From positions 107,018,082-107,082,081 of the forward strand of contig BSWB01000007.1 in NCBI GenBank assembly GCA_033239125.1: a stretch of DNA of 64,000 bases, given 5' to 3'. Source of the DNA: Fagopyrum homotropicum (Eukaryota > Streptophyta > Magnoliopsida > Caryophyllales > Polygonaceae). Shown in pieces: positions 1 through 10,136 of the stretch. Positions within the stretch are counted from its first letter, which is position 1, and each line of letters starts with the position of its first letter. A program made the position numbers and the translations under genes. Below the pieces are notes generated by a model. It ran no database searches. It saw only the letters and a list, made by a program, of their open reading frames with translations, and was not told where the DNA came from.

Positions 1-19
1 GATTCTTGGGCAACCGAGG

Positions 20-130
20 CGACTAGGGTTTCTGAAGAACCACCTCGGTCCGTACCACCTCGGTCCAGTCGAGACCATCTTGACCGAGGTGACAGCAGAT
101 TCCAGAAAGGGTATAAAAGGGGGATTAATT
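20..130 (+). promoter_or_regulatory. Candidate internal promoter of ORF-1-like gene in E1
   Basis: TATAAAAG occurs at 112-119. It is preceded by several CCTCGG/CCGAGG sites (43-48, 58-63, 92-100) and followed by a pyrimidine-rich stretch suited to transcription initiation. The next good ATG in a long frame is at 550, 438 bp downstream. Elements A, P and F have a TATA-type sequence at nearly the same distance (431-462 bp) before the same gene. The promoter role is inferred from this shared placement. Confidence 0.5.
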
Positions 131-460
131 TTCTCTCTCTTCACTTCGACCCTCCTCGACCGCGGCGACAGATTCACCTTGCCTCCTTCGTTTCTTGCTC
201 GTTTTCGACGATTTCTGTCTCCAAACCACGATTGAAGGATAGAGGATCGCGTTGCAAGTACAGATCTGCAGAAAATCGAACCGATTCGGCCGAAACGAGG
301 TAAAACGAACTGAAACCCTAACTCTTCCGTTTTGCTTTGATTTGGGCTTTGATTGCCCCTGCATTTGTTGAGGAAAGGCTTAAGTACCCCATAGGAAGCA
401 GTTGTAGTGATTTTTGGGGGAAAAGAACTGAATTTTTTGAAGAAATTAGATCCAGTTCGC

Positions 461-525
461 CGCCTCGGTCCAGTCGAGCTGTGCCTCGGCCGAGGTGATT
501 CTTGAGAGTTGTCAGTGACCGAGGT
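461..525 (+). promoter_or_regulatory. CCTCGG dyad pair just upstream of ORF-1-like start
   Basis: GCCTCGG cores at 462 and 483 are 21 bp apart; the second is part of the palindrome CCTCGGCCGAGG, and another CCGAGG lies at 520-525. The cluster ends about 25 bp before the ATG at 550. Equivalent clusters occur before the ORF-1 start in A, P and F, with a different core sequence in A and P. Function unknown. Confidence 0.5.
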
Positions 526-549
526 AACCTGACAGTAACTGAATTGAAA

Positions 550-1893
550 ATGAGTTCTGAATGCCACCTTGCCCTCAGAGATAGACCCTCACCTTCCCCT
601 TCTTCCTCTTCTTCCCGACCTTACCGCCCGGTTATCCATGAGCGACACCGGGTGGATTATGACCGTATTTCCGGCCGTCTAGTGATTGCACCACGTTTCC
701 TGGACGTGTTTGCTTTTGATTGCCTCCAGGTCGACGGAGACCTTAGGAGGATGATTTCTACAGTTGGGCTGGATCAGTTTACTGAGATCCGAGCCCCAGC
801 CTATTTGGAGCCGACCCTAGAGTTCGTTAGCTCCTTTACCTACCTTCCCACAGAGCAGTCTGTGAAGTACCGGTTGATGAACCGGAACTTCTTAGTGCCG
901 CTCGAGTACTGGAGAGAGATTTTTGGCTTTCCTGAGCCCACAGCCGTTGACTTCCCGTCCCGATCAGTAGCTAGGGAGTTCTGGGGGCAGATTGCCCATA
1001 TTGCTGAGCATGTAGATAGATGGCGCCTTGGAGATTCCAGGGAGAAGGTCATCTTCCACCTAGCTTTTAGGTTAGCCCACCAGATCTTCAGTGAGATGCT
1101 TCTGGCGCGTACTGAGACGCCCCAGAAGATCCGACAGGGAGAGCTTTTCAGTTTGTACTGCATGGTTACTGGGGGTTTCCCGGACTTTGACTTGATGTTG
1201 GCAGAGGATCTGCACAGGATCAAGGCCAAGGCGAAGGGAGACATGTGCTGCGGAGGGCTTGTCACCCATATAGCTAGCTATCATGACATGGACCTTAGAG
1301 CTTGTACGATGGTGGCGGCTGCCAAGCCGCTGGGATTGCAGGAGATGATCACTCGGCGGATTCTCGTTCCCCGAGGTCTGACTACTCCGTACGTGGCTAT
1401 GCCGTGGGAGCTGACTGCGCCACAGGGGATCAGGTGGTCTGCCCAGTTCACTGTTTATGACCCACACTATTGGCAGACCACTTGGGCTCCACTGATGGAG
1501 GATTATAGAGAGGCAGCAGCTGCCCCAGCTGAGGAGGAGGAGGAGGCTGATGACGAGGAGACAGTTGATGAGAGAGATGGTGGAGTCCCGATGGATACAG
1601 GGACAGATACTGCAGGGACGAGCGCACCGCCGATCATAGATCTGGATGAGGAGGATACTGAGCCTGCACATGCTGCATCACCTGCTAGACCTGCTAGGCG
1701 TAGGACACGCCGTTATAGAGATTCAGAGGCTCATCGTCGGATCGATGATCTGACGGATCAGATGATAGATTCTTATGCTGCCCTTACTGTGGACATGGAT
1801 GAGAGATTTGCTGCCCAGCACCGACAGATTGACAGCTGGACTCATCAGATGTTAGAGGGACAGCACTATCAGCGCAGGATGATGGAGATATAG
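550..1893 (+). CDS. ORF-1-like protein of Athila-like element (E1 copy)
   Basis: 447 codons from ATG 550; an in-frame TTG at 502 has no support. Residues 45-160 hold the conserved core (HERHR..YDRI, IAPRF, Y-EPTLEF.SS, YRLMNRNF), then FHLAFRLAH and TETPQKI near residue 200. These match the homologues in P, A and F and resemble the Arabidopsis ATHILA ORF-1 family (Pfam PF03078, from memory). The C-terminal third is acidic (EEEEEADDEE), then basic (RRRTRRYR), then helical and probably coiled-coil. I see no signal peptide or membrane helix. TAG at 1891 is probably premature: the same frame continues to TGA 1981-1983 with a PYVPP-type proline tail matching the C-termini of A and P. The rest is open, so this is the best-preserved ORF-1-like copy here. 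Function unknown. Confidence 0.7.
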   Translation: MSSECHLALRDRPSPSPSSSSSRPYRPVIHERHRVDYDRISGRLVIAPRFLDVFAFDCLQVDGDLRRMISTVGLDQFTEIRAPAYLEPTLEFVSSFTYLPTEQSVKYRLMNRNFLVPLEYWREIFGFPEPTAVDFPSRSVAREFWGQIAHIAEHVDRWRLGDSREKVIFHLAFRLAHQIFSEMLLARTETPQKIRQGELFSLYCMVTGGFPDFDLMLAEDLHRIKAKAKGDMCCGGLVTHIASYHDMDLRACTMVAAAKPLGLQEMITRRILVPRGLTTPYVAMPWELTAPQGIRWSAQFTVYDPHYWQTTWAPLMEDYREAAAAPAEEEEEADDEETVDERDGGVPMDTGTDTAGTSAPPIIDLDEEDTEPAHAASPARPARRRTRRYRDSEAHRRIDDLTDQMIDSYAALTVDMDERFAAQHRQIDSWTHQMLEGQHYQRRMMEI

Positions 1894-3448
1894 TTCCAGC
1901 AGGCTATGGGTTATCCATTTGACCCATCCCAGTATCCGTACGTGCCACCACCACCACCACCTCCACCGGATCGTGATTACTGAGAGCTGCAGGATTTTCT
2001 TTATTATTTTTATGCAGTTCAGCTATTTATCCGGTGAGTACTTTTATTCTCTAGACTTATATTGACCCACTGGGACAGTGTGTCCCAAGTATGGGGTATT
2101 TGATGTATTTATTTGATGACTTTTGATGTATGACTCACTTGATCGGATATTTTATATTTATGCTTCACTTCTGCATTTATATGTTTATCTGAGATTGCAT
2201 GCATACTTACAGGTTATTTGATTGAGAAAAACGTCGAAACTGAAAAAAAACTGGTTTTAAAAAAAAAATTTTTTTTGGACCTCGACCGGGGCAATTCTGG
2301 CCGAACGAGGCGTTTCACCTCGGTTGACCAACGAACACCTCGACCGAGGTGGGTTAACTGAGAGTTTTCGAAAACGATTTTTTATGTTACTTATCTGGAC
2401 ATGATCTCAGTGAAGATCTTGCTTACTGACTGGTTTTGAAATCTTTATGTGTTTGAAAGGTTTTATAATATGTTTAAGTTGATAAATGCTTTGTTTGAAA
2501 TTATTGGCATGTTTAATAATTTGTTTTTATCCAAATTATGTTGAATTTGAAGGTTGACACCACATTATGAGTTCTCTCACTTTCTTCCTGGAAAGACCAA
2601 GGCAATTCATTCTTCTCTCTTCTTCTTCTTGATCATGCTTAGCCCCTCATATACATTTTTGCCTCCCTTTACGTATCCGGGAATTTGGAAGCAAGCGAAG
2701 TGGTGAAAGCAAGTGAAGTTAAAGTTGAGAAGTTGGCTGGAAGTGAAAGTGTTAGAAAGTAATAATAGGTTTGGGGAAGTCAATCATGAAGATGAGTAAC
2801 TCGGCACCATTCACATAGCCGGGTATTTGTGTCTTGCCAAAGTCGGATTGAGCGATATTCCTAACGGGTCATGGTATGTGCATCAAGGGTTTGATGCATC
2901 TCAAGAAATGATGATTGCGGATTTCCTAGGCTTCGGTTATTGTGCACCTCTGTCCATGCATCCCAAAAAGTAAAGTAAAAAGAAAAAGTGTGAAATAAGC
3001 AAAGCTTATTGGTGGAAGATGTTGCAAGTCAAAGTGAAAGTGAAGTTCATCCTTTTCCTGGATTCTAGCACCACATTACCTTACATACATCCCTACCCTA
3101 CACGTTTCTTGACCTTTCTTTTAGGAAGTCCTTGAGACCTTGAGCTTGTTGATTGACTTAGTGGTTTAAACTGGATTATGCATGATTAATTTCGATAATT
3201 ATGACTTATTATGCATTCTATGATTTTATGCAAAGATGAACAACTTTCTTATATTTATAAAATGTTTTAAACATGTTTCGATTTTAAATTCCATGAAGTA
3301 TTCTCTTAGAGTGATCTATGATTGTAGCACACCATAAAATGATTTTGAAAGACTTTTCATTGATTTTCTTGACTTATAATCCATTCTATCTTGTCTTCTA
3401 TATGCAGAACTTGCTTGGGGACAAGCAAGGGCTAAGTATGGGGTATTT
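1894..3448 (+). other. E1 3' noncoding region with two polypurine-like tracts and conserved block
   Basis: Apart from the ORF tail to 1983 it is noncoding. AAGTATGGGGT preceded by a GGGACA element occurs at 2087-2097 and again at 3434-3444, directly before the LTR, where it is the likely plus-strand primer. CCTCGG sites cluster at 2278-2350, with two cores 20 bp apart. A block at about 2790-2960 (starting near GAGTAACTCGGCACCATTC) is strongly conserved in A, B and P. It is bracketed by the complementary arms ATCCGGGAA (2675-2683) and TTCCTGGAT (3055-3063). Small ORFs at 3318-3708 cross the LTR boundary and are not credible genes. Confidence 0.6.
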
Positions 3449-5202
3449 TGATAGAATGAATTATAGTCTATATTTTGGGGTTTGTTTGGACGTTTTATCT
3501 TTCATAATCTGCATGTTTGTATGTATATTATGTGATTATATTACCATTTCATCTACCTTTACGAGAATCGAGGTCTACACCTAGTTTTGTTGTAATCGTA
3601 GGTAAAATGGCACGTTTTGCATCGAAAAGGAGCAAAAGGAGCTATGGAGTCATTGGAGCTACATTCAGGAGCACAAGGAACTATCCAGGAAGCATAACCA
3701 TGGATTAAAGATTTACTTTGGACCAGTTTTGAGAGATTTCACATTCAGTTTTGACTCACCTCGGTTGGCCACAAATTCATCTCGACCGAGGTGATCGAGG
3801 GAAGTCGACTCGACCGAGGCGAACACCTGGGACGCGGCGAGAATATTTTATTCTTGGCTGAGATCTTTTATCTTTGGAAAGAGATCTTATATTTTTGGGC
3901 TTGGCTCCTGGAAGGAAGAAGATATACTAGATCATATATTTTACCTATTTTTATGGGAAGAGATCTTTCTAAGATATCTTATCTTTGGAGGGTTATTTTC
4001 CTATAAAAAGGGTCGGATTTTCCACAAATCCGGCACCCTGTTATACGCGGAACACTCATTACGCAGCAACCATACTCCAATTTGGAGAGTTGAAGAACCT
4101 TTTTGAAGGTTGAAGGAAGATTGAAGATCATAGCTTTTATAGCTTTTGAAGGGTTTTGTAAGATTATCTTAGATTCCCTTCCTTGTTGTCTTGTCTTGTT
4201 GGATTGCTATCCAAGAAACGCTTTTGTTGTGATATTTGATTCAGTTATTGAAGTTTTTTCATCAAATTCTTCTTGTTCAAATATTCACCTTCTTCCCATA
4301 TATTTGATTAATACTTTCATGATGATGATGAGTGGCTAATTTCCTTGTGTGATTCTAGGGTGATTAGCTGAAGGTTGTGGAAAAAACAATGATAGAATAA
4401 TCTTAGATCACAGTAGGACCTTGAAAGTTCGAGTCTTTAACCTTAACCCCAAGCATCTCGCTCAGTCGATGAACATCTCGGCCGGGGTAGAATTTGGCTG
4501 ACCGAGGTGGCTTATCTGATCCGAAACTGAGAGTTAAGTGTTAGAGTTTGCCAAATCCTATTCTTATTACACCTTTCCTGGTCCAATGCAAGCTTAGGAT
4601 GAGACTTACCCGGTAATTCCTTAGTTTGTGTACCTAAGATCATAAGTGTAGGTAATAAAGGTTTATCCTTTATTGGGGTTTGAGTGTGCTTTCATCCCAT
4701 CTTTGTGAGTTAGCCTGAGACTTACCCGGTAAAGGTTGATTCTATTCCCTTAGATGGTGTGTTAGTTTGAGGTTATAATTCTTTATCTTAATTCCTTGAG
4801 TCTTACCCGGTAATAGGAGTTACGGTTTAGGATTAGTGAGTAGTGAGACTTACCCGGTGATCTATTCCACTTTAGTAACACCTTCCCTATGCAAAAATCT
4901 CAGCTTTGTCCGCTTATCTTTAGATCTTGAGTTGGAACCACAACTAGATGCTTAAATCCCTAGAATTGCATGTTTGCTTTATTTGACTTCTTATTCATCT
5001 TTGATTGTTTTAATTGCTCTTGTGGTTAGTAATTACGAGGCTTACCGTTATCGGACTTTGTTTCACTGAGTCCCTGTGATCGACCCCTGTAATTCCTTGC
5101 TTTTTACTACGATTGACCCGTACACTGCGGGTTCGCATCCTTGTTTTAACTTTCATCTAGGGTTATAAATTTAAAGCTTGCACACTCCGTTTGGAGCGAA
5201 CA
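3449..5202 (+). repeat. 3' LTR of E1
   Basis: 1754 bp with TG...CA ends. The start follows a polypurine-like tract and matches the outer edge of solo LTR E (61196 on the opposite strand); the end GCGAACA matches the other edge of E at 59424. A TATA box (TATAAAA) is at 4002-4008. CCTCGG/CCGAGG sites lie upstream at 3757-3828, two of them 21 bp apart, and downstream at 4458-4510. The downstream part contains repeats of GAGACTTACCCGGTAA at 4591-4860, also present in the LTRs of B, C and E. Confidence 0.88.
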
Positions 5203-6414
5203 GGTTGTGACACTCGAAATCGAAGTAAAGGTTGTTGAGGCTTCACTACTACCTAGGAAAGGCAAGCCAAGACTAAGTTAAAGCAAATATTTAACTTTGG
5301 ATCAAAGTAAAAGCAAGGTTCGTAAACTGACACAAATTACAGGCAGATCTTGAGTTCCACGGCCGTGGAACCTCAAGAACAGACCGTGGTTTGGGGCGTC
5401 TGCGAAATCTCTCTAACTCTCAGGGTCCAATCTGTTTACGATCGATCTATCATCATCTAAGCCACAACTATCAACCCTTCACCTTAGAATTGCTAAAGGG
5501 TTTTAGCCAACAACAGTCATTATGATATCAAATTCAAGATTAAGAAGAATGAAAGATGAAACCTTCGAAAACCTTCAATAAACTTCAAATCAATCTCAAA
5601 TCCACAAACAAGGGTATAATGTATATCAGATTTGGAATAACACAAACCAATCACAATCCTTGATAAGAACGAAGAGCGGGATGTCAATCCGTCTTCTAAT
5701 CAAACCTAGGAACAAAAGCGCAACTTCCAAATCTTCAAGCCTTCACAAATCTCCGTTGCAAAATGGCAATCCTTCGCACGTCCAACTGAAACCCTAGGCA
5801 CGTGCAAGCAAGCGTAAGCGAAGGTGCCGAAATCTCTCTCCTTCAGTCCTTTTATAGGGAAAGATAGAATAAGCGTCTGGCCCATGTGCGTAGACAATGT
5901 GTCTATATTTTATTCGTCAAAAGATTGCCTAAATCACGGTTTCATGGAGTTCCACGGCCGTGGTTTAGAGCGTGGAATTTGATTACGGTTCTTCACAACT
6001 TCCACGACCGTAATTTATACCGTGTAACTCTCTAGAATGCTCCACGTTCATGTTGCCAAGTTCCACGGCCGTGGTTTAGAGCGTGGACTTCATTACGGCC
6101 GTATTTTAGAGCGTGGAAGCATAGGTTGCTCGTAATTTCCTTTGTTTCGTGCCATTCCTCATCCTAGCATCTTCCTTGGCTTCTTTGTGGTGTCCTCAAT
6201 CCTTGGATGTGCTCAATCCATCTCCATTCTCTCTTAATTCGTTCGGTTTTAGCTCTTATTCGCCTACAATCAACACAAAGCTTATGTAGACCTCTATATC
6301 GACAATATAGATGAACTAGCTAACAAATGCTTCAATGCTTTATCAATGAACACTATAATGGATGAAATACATCTAGAAAACGTGCCTAAAATATCACAAT
6401 ATTTCATGCTAACA
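5203..6414 (-). repeat. 3' LTR of element A, truncated by E1
   Basis: The LTR begins at 6413-6414 (TG on the minus strand), next to the polypurine-like tract at 6419-6429, and runs to 5203, where E1 interrupts it. It corresponds to the first three quarters of P's LTR (41556-42439 plus 52914-53632). TATAAAA is at 5856-5850. CCACGGCCGTGG copies lie about 96 bp upstream (5952-5963) and farther upstream (6063-6074). A third copy, inside TTCCACGGCCGTGGAA (5355-5370), lies about 480 bp downstream of the TATA box. Confidence 0.85.
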
Positions 6415-7773
6415 AAATACCCCATACTTGCCACTTGCTTGTCCCCAAGCAAGGTCTTTCAAAAGCTTTAGAACTCAAGTTAGGATGAAATATGTATGCA
6501 ACCTCAAAAACAAAACATCTTTTAGACGAATGTGCTTCTAGTCAATAGATCATTCTCAAACCTTGCTTCATTCATTCATAAGACTCTCATATACATAACC
6601 AAAGAATAAAGAGGAAAGAAAACTCATGAATTGATCAAACTTCAATGTAAGCATCATAACCTTCAAACATTATCAAAATCGATCATAAGAAACTTCAATT
6701 TAGATTACCATGTGATATAACATTCTCTTGATCTTAAGGACTTTCAAGTAAGGTCTAGAATGCGGAAAGGGAGAGGAAATTATAAGGATTGTGGTGCATG
6801 AATCCGGGAAAGTGGATAACTAACTCTTTTCTTTTTCTCTTACGGTTTTGCAACACTTTCAACTTAGAGCTTTGCTCTCTTCTTTTTGCACATAATTTTT
6901 CGACTTTACTTTTGGAGTTATGGACAGAGGTGCACAAAAACCGAAGCCTAGGAGATTGGCGGTTCTCAATTTTTCGAGGTGCCTCAAACCCTTGATGCAC
7001 ATACCATAATCCGTTAGGAATATTGCTCAATCTGACTGTGGCAAGACACAAACACCCGGCTATGTGAATGGTGCCGAGTTACTCATCGTCATGATTGACT
7101 TCCCCAAACCTATAAGTTCTTTCTATTCTTTGAATGCAAAATTTTGCTTTCATGGCTCTCCCACATCAAACATGCCAAATATCAACTCCTCCAAATTCCC
7201 GGATAGGTAAAGGAGGTCATCATTTCATTGAGGGGCTAAATGATCAAAGAAAGAAGAAAGAAAATCGAATTGCCTTAATCATTTCAACAAGAAGTATAAG
7301 AACTTATCATGTGATTTCAACCTTGATTTCTCAATATGATTTAGGTAACACTCTTCACATTATGAAACTTGCAAAAGAGGAATAATTAACTCTTTCAATT
7401 TCTTTTCAGTTTACTATTTGTTTAAGCATACAATTGTCATCAAAACTCAGTTCACAAGTAGTGATTATCATAGAAATCATCTCAATCCTTAGAAGCACAA
7501 AATTTTCAAAATTTTCGATTTTTTATGGGTTTTTCAAAAGCTTTTTCATGCAATGCGATAATGAAACGTGTAACAATGGAATGAAACATTAAAGGTGTTC
7601 TCGATCAAAGCAAGCAAAGTGAGTAGAGTTATTACAAACGAATAGTCACGCCCCACCCCATACTTGAGACAAACATTGTCCCTAATGTTCAAAAAGAAAT
7701 AAAGAAAAGAAAGAAAGAAAATGAATTCACAAGACGGTGGTGGAGTGGCTAAAGCGGTAGATCATCATCATCC
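6415..7773 (-). other. Element A 3' noncoding region
   Basis: Noncoding DNA between the ORF-1-like pseudogene and the LTR. AAGTATGGGGT tracts (read on minus) occur at 7667-7657 and 6429-6419, the latter next to the LTR. The block at about 7090-6895 is the one conserved in E1, B and P. It is enclosed by a perfect 9-bp inverted repeat, ATCCGGGAA at 6802-6810 and TTCCCGGAT at 7196-7204. A 98-codon frame (7051-6755) covers part of the block but is not kept as a frame in the other copies. Confidence 0.55.
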
Positions 7774-9284
7774 TCACTGGGGTGCTAGTGGTGGTGGAAA
7801 CGGGAAGAAGCTGGGGTCATAGTTCCGCCCAAACTGCTGGCGGTATATATCTCTCATCATCCGGTCATGTGCATCGGCTCGTGCATCCCTAGCATCCGCG
7901 CGGATCTCCAAGGCTCCGACCCTACTGGAAAGATCGGTGGCCCACTCCGGCAGCTGCTCGTACCATCCCGGCGGCTGGCTATACCAAGCTGGTGCATCTG
8001 ACGGTGCTGGTGCAGGTGGTGGCTGGGCATGCCAAGCTGGTGGAACTCCCATCCAATCCGGCTGCGTGCTATACCACTGAGGAGGGGTCGCCATCCATGT
8101 CGGCCTCTCACTCACGCTGGCGCGGTGAGAGGAAGAACCAGAAGCTCTAGAGGGGTGGGGAGAGTGTCTAGGGAGGTTGGGAACTACATCCGGCTGATCC
8201 GGGAAGGTACCATAATCGTGCTCCTCTCCTCCTCCCTCAAACTCATCATCTCCTCCTCATCTAGAACAGGTGGCTCAGGGGGGATGTAAGGAGGTGCTAC
8301 CAATCTATTCGCATGCATAGCAGCGAATGTCTCCTTCCAATTATGGCGTCCAACCATAATGTAATACTCGGGAAGCCATGTAACCCCTCTACCTCCTCTA
8401 CCCTCCCAAGACATGGCAACGGTAGGTGGACCTCTATGTCAAGGAAAGATAATGCCTCTAGTCATGAGGCTCTGGAGTCCTAGAGGTCTAGCAGCTATCC
8501 TGGTGCACACGGAGCAGTCGATACCAAGCTGCCTAGCAAGGTGGGTGACCATCCCACCGTATCCAATATGGCCGGCTCTCTTATTCTTTAGTTTACTCAT
8601 AGTAGAAGCTAAGAGGGTGGCACAGTCAGCCGGCCTACCATGCAACATACAATAAAGCAGAAACAACTCATCAGTCTTGATTTTCTGAGGAGTCTCCGTC
8701 CTAGGGAAGAGACACTCAGAAAGCACTCGGTGGGCAATCTTCAAGGCTAAGTGATAAATCAACTTAGCCTTGGTATCAGCAGGTTGCTAGCGGTCCTCGC
8801 TGGCGTACACCATAGCAATATCCTCCCAAAAATCTTTGGCGTATGCGCCACTAGGAAATCGACCATTGAAGGTCTCATGGAACCCAAAGAAGGCTCCAAA
8901 CTCTCAAATCGAGAACTCATAGTTCCTCTCCATCAGCCGGAAAGAAATCGTCCTATCGACATGACTATGCTCAAATGAGATCACAAACTCTCTAGTGATC
9001 TCCTCATATGCATCTTCCCGAATAGCGGAGAAGATGATCAATCCTGCTCTATCCAACAACCAAGTAAGATCTCCTACCACATTCAGCGGCTCTAAGTCCT
9101 CAAGTAGTAAATATCTTGGTCCTATGACCGCTCTCTTCTCGATCCTCTGTAAGGCATCGAGGTAATCCTCATGGATAGTAGGAATTCTAGGAGGTAGGGG
9201 TGATGGTGGTGGTGTTGGTTCACTAGGGGGTGCCTCAGAGGAGGAGGAAGCATTGCCTTTCCTCTTCTTTGTCCTATTTGACAT
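7774..9284 (-). pseudogene. ORF-1-like pseudogene of element A
   Basis: Homologue of the P copy (38670-40199). From ATG 9284 the protein begins MSNRTKKRKG, a basic stretch that could be a nuclear localisation signal, then a Ser/Pro-rich region, the core with HEDYLDAL, IGPRYL and DLTWLLDRAGL, then AKLIYHLALKIAHRVL and PRTETPQKI. The C-terminus has Trp-Pro heptads (about 8100-7970), an Arg/Asp-rich helix and a PFPPP tail ending at 7774. Breaks: TGA near 8904, TAG near 8788, TGA at 8439 and a frameshift near 8215-8260. An earlier ATG at 9341 is in frame but lies over the dyad cluster and is less likely. I see no signal peptide or membrane segment. Confidence 0.75.
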
Positions 9285-9337
9285 TCTCCTAACAAGGTCC
9301 ATGTTTCTGTTCAAAACCACGGTCTGTTCTTCAGTTT

Positions 9338-9349
9338 CCACGGCCGTGG
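9338..9349. promoter_or_regulatory. CCACGGCCGTGG palindrome upstream of ORF-1-like start in A
   Basis: A perfect 12-bp palindrome about 54 bp upstream of ATG 9284. A CCACGG half-site at 9317-9322 sits 21 bp away. The same pair, with the same AAGAACAGA linker, precedes the P copy's ATG at 38615-38647. Confidence 0.5.
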
Positions 9350-9738
9350 AATGCCCAGAGACCGTGATTCGGTTCGTAATTTCTCAAAACTCAACAGATT
9401 CACACCAAATTCAATAGAAGGCAGCCCTAGACTAATTCCAATCCAATTCCAATCAGTTCTCCTAACAATTCTTACAAAAACTGAGGCAAATCGACAAAGT
9501 GAGAGAAGAGATAAAAAACCTAGGTTTTCGGATTTTGAAATCCGAATTTTGTCTTCTCCGGTGATTTGCCGTGATTCGATTCGTTGCTTCGATCTTGTAG
9601 GTGATTGAATTTGATTCACTTTTGGTCAAAGAATTGTTCGAAACGATTAACGAACGGGAATTTGAGAGAGAGAGGATTGATTCGGCGTGTAAGGGCGTGG
9701 AAGTTGGGGATTTTGGTTGTGTTTGTGAAGAAACGTGG

Positions 9739-9880
9739 TTTTTATAGTGGCCGTAAATTTTTTCGAAAATTACGGTCACTCGGGGGTTTCCACGGCCGTG
9801 GAAATGTACGGAACCGTGGTTTTGGTGATTTTTCTCAGGCTTTTGCAAATTACAGTCACTGTAGCTGTCACGGCCGTGGT
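9739..9880 (-). promoter_or_regulatory. Candidate internal promoter of ORF-1-like gene in A
   Basis: On the minus strand TATAAAAA lies at 9746-9739, 462 bp before ATG 9284. CCACGGCCGTGG (9790-9801) lies about 44 bp upstream, with a CCGTGG half-site 18 bp from it (9814), and CACGGCCGTG is at 9869-9878. P has the same order and spacing. Promoter function is inferred. Confidence 0.5.
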
Positions 9881-10078
9881 TTTGGCCGTGAAACTCTCTG
9901 TAATGTGCCAAAGTCCAAGTTTCGTCAATTTTCTTCAAACCTTTCCTTCTCCCTTTCTCTTCCACTGATCCTACATCCAAAAACACAAACATACCGGAAG
10001 GTATCGAAGGCAAAACAAAACAAAAACCGTCTAACTATTCTAATCTACGAATCAAAAACAAAAATGTAAGTGCAATAC

Positions 10079-10096
10079 CTTGGGTTGCCTCCCAAG
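10079..10096 (-). other. Conserved hairpin downstream of pol (element A)
   Basis: CTTGGG-AGGCAA-CCCAAG on the minus strand: a 6-bp stem with a hexanucleotide loop, about 41 nt after the pol stop. Copies occur at the same place in P (37872-37889, one stem mismatch), F (54746-54729) and B (31826-31843, where both stem arms changed to AATGGG/CCCATT with the loop kept). Function unknown. Confidence 0.6.
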
Positions 10097-10136
10097 AAGT
10101 GCTTGTTTAAGGTCCGTAGCTAGACCATATTCGCAC

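Larger units (their letters stand above)
1..5202 (+). mobile_element. Athila-like Ty3/gypsy element E1, 3' portion (ORF-1-like gene to 3' LTR)
   Basis: The 3' end of an LTR retrotransposon whose gag-pol lies to the left of the window. In order it holds a leader with a TATA box (112-118), an ORF-1-like gene (550-1893), about 1.5 kb of noncoding DNA with two polypurine-like tracts, and a 3' LTR (3449-5202) that starts TGATAG and ends GCGAACA. The LTR end abuts sequence matching the LTR of element A, so E1 inserted into A. GGTTG at 5203-5207 is the expected right half of the target duplication; the left half is outside the window. A solo LTR of the same family lies at 59424-61196, and F (53633-55379) has a related ORF-1-like gene. 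Clade assignment rests on ORF-1 position and LTR/polypurine similarity to elements with Athila-type pol. Confidence 0.85.

Noticed and set aside
550..1893. Calling the ORF-1-like gene an envelope gene
   Set aside because: It has the env-like position but no visible signal peptide, membrane helix or cleavage site in any of the copies.
3318..3708. ORFs across the E1 LTR start (mirrored at 61128-60937)
   Set aside because: They span the internal/LTR boundary or sit inside the LTR; the mirrored frame reflects LTR identity, not protein conservation.
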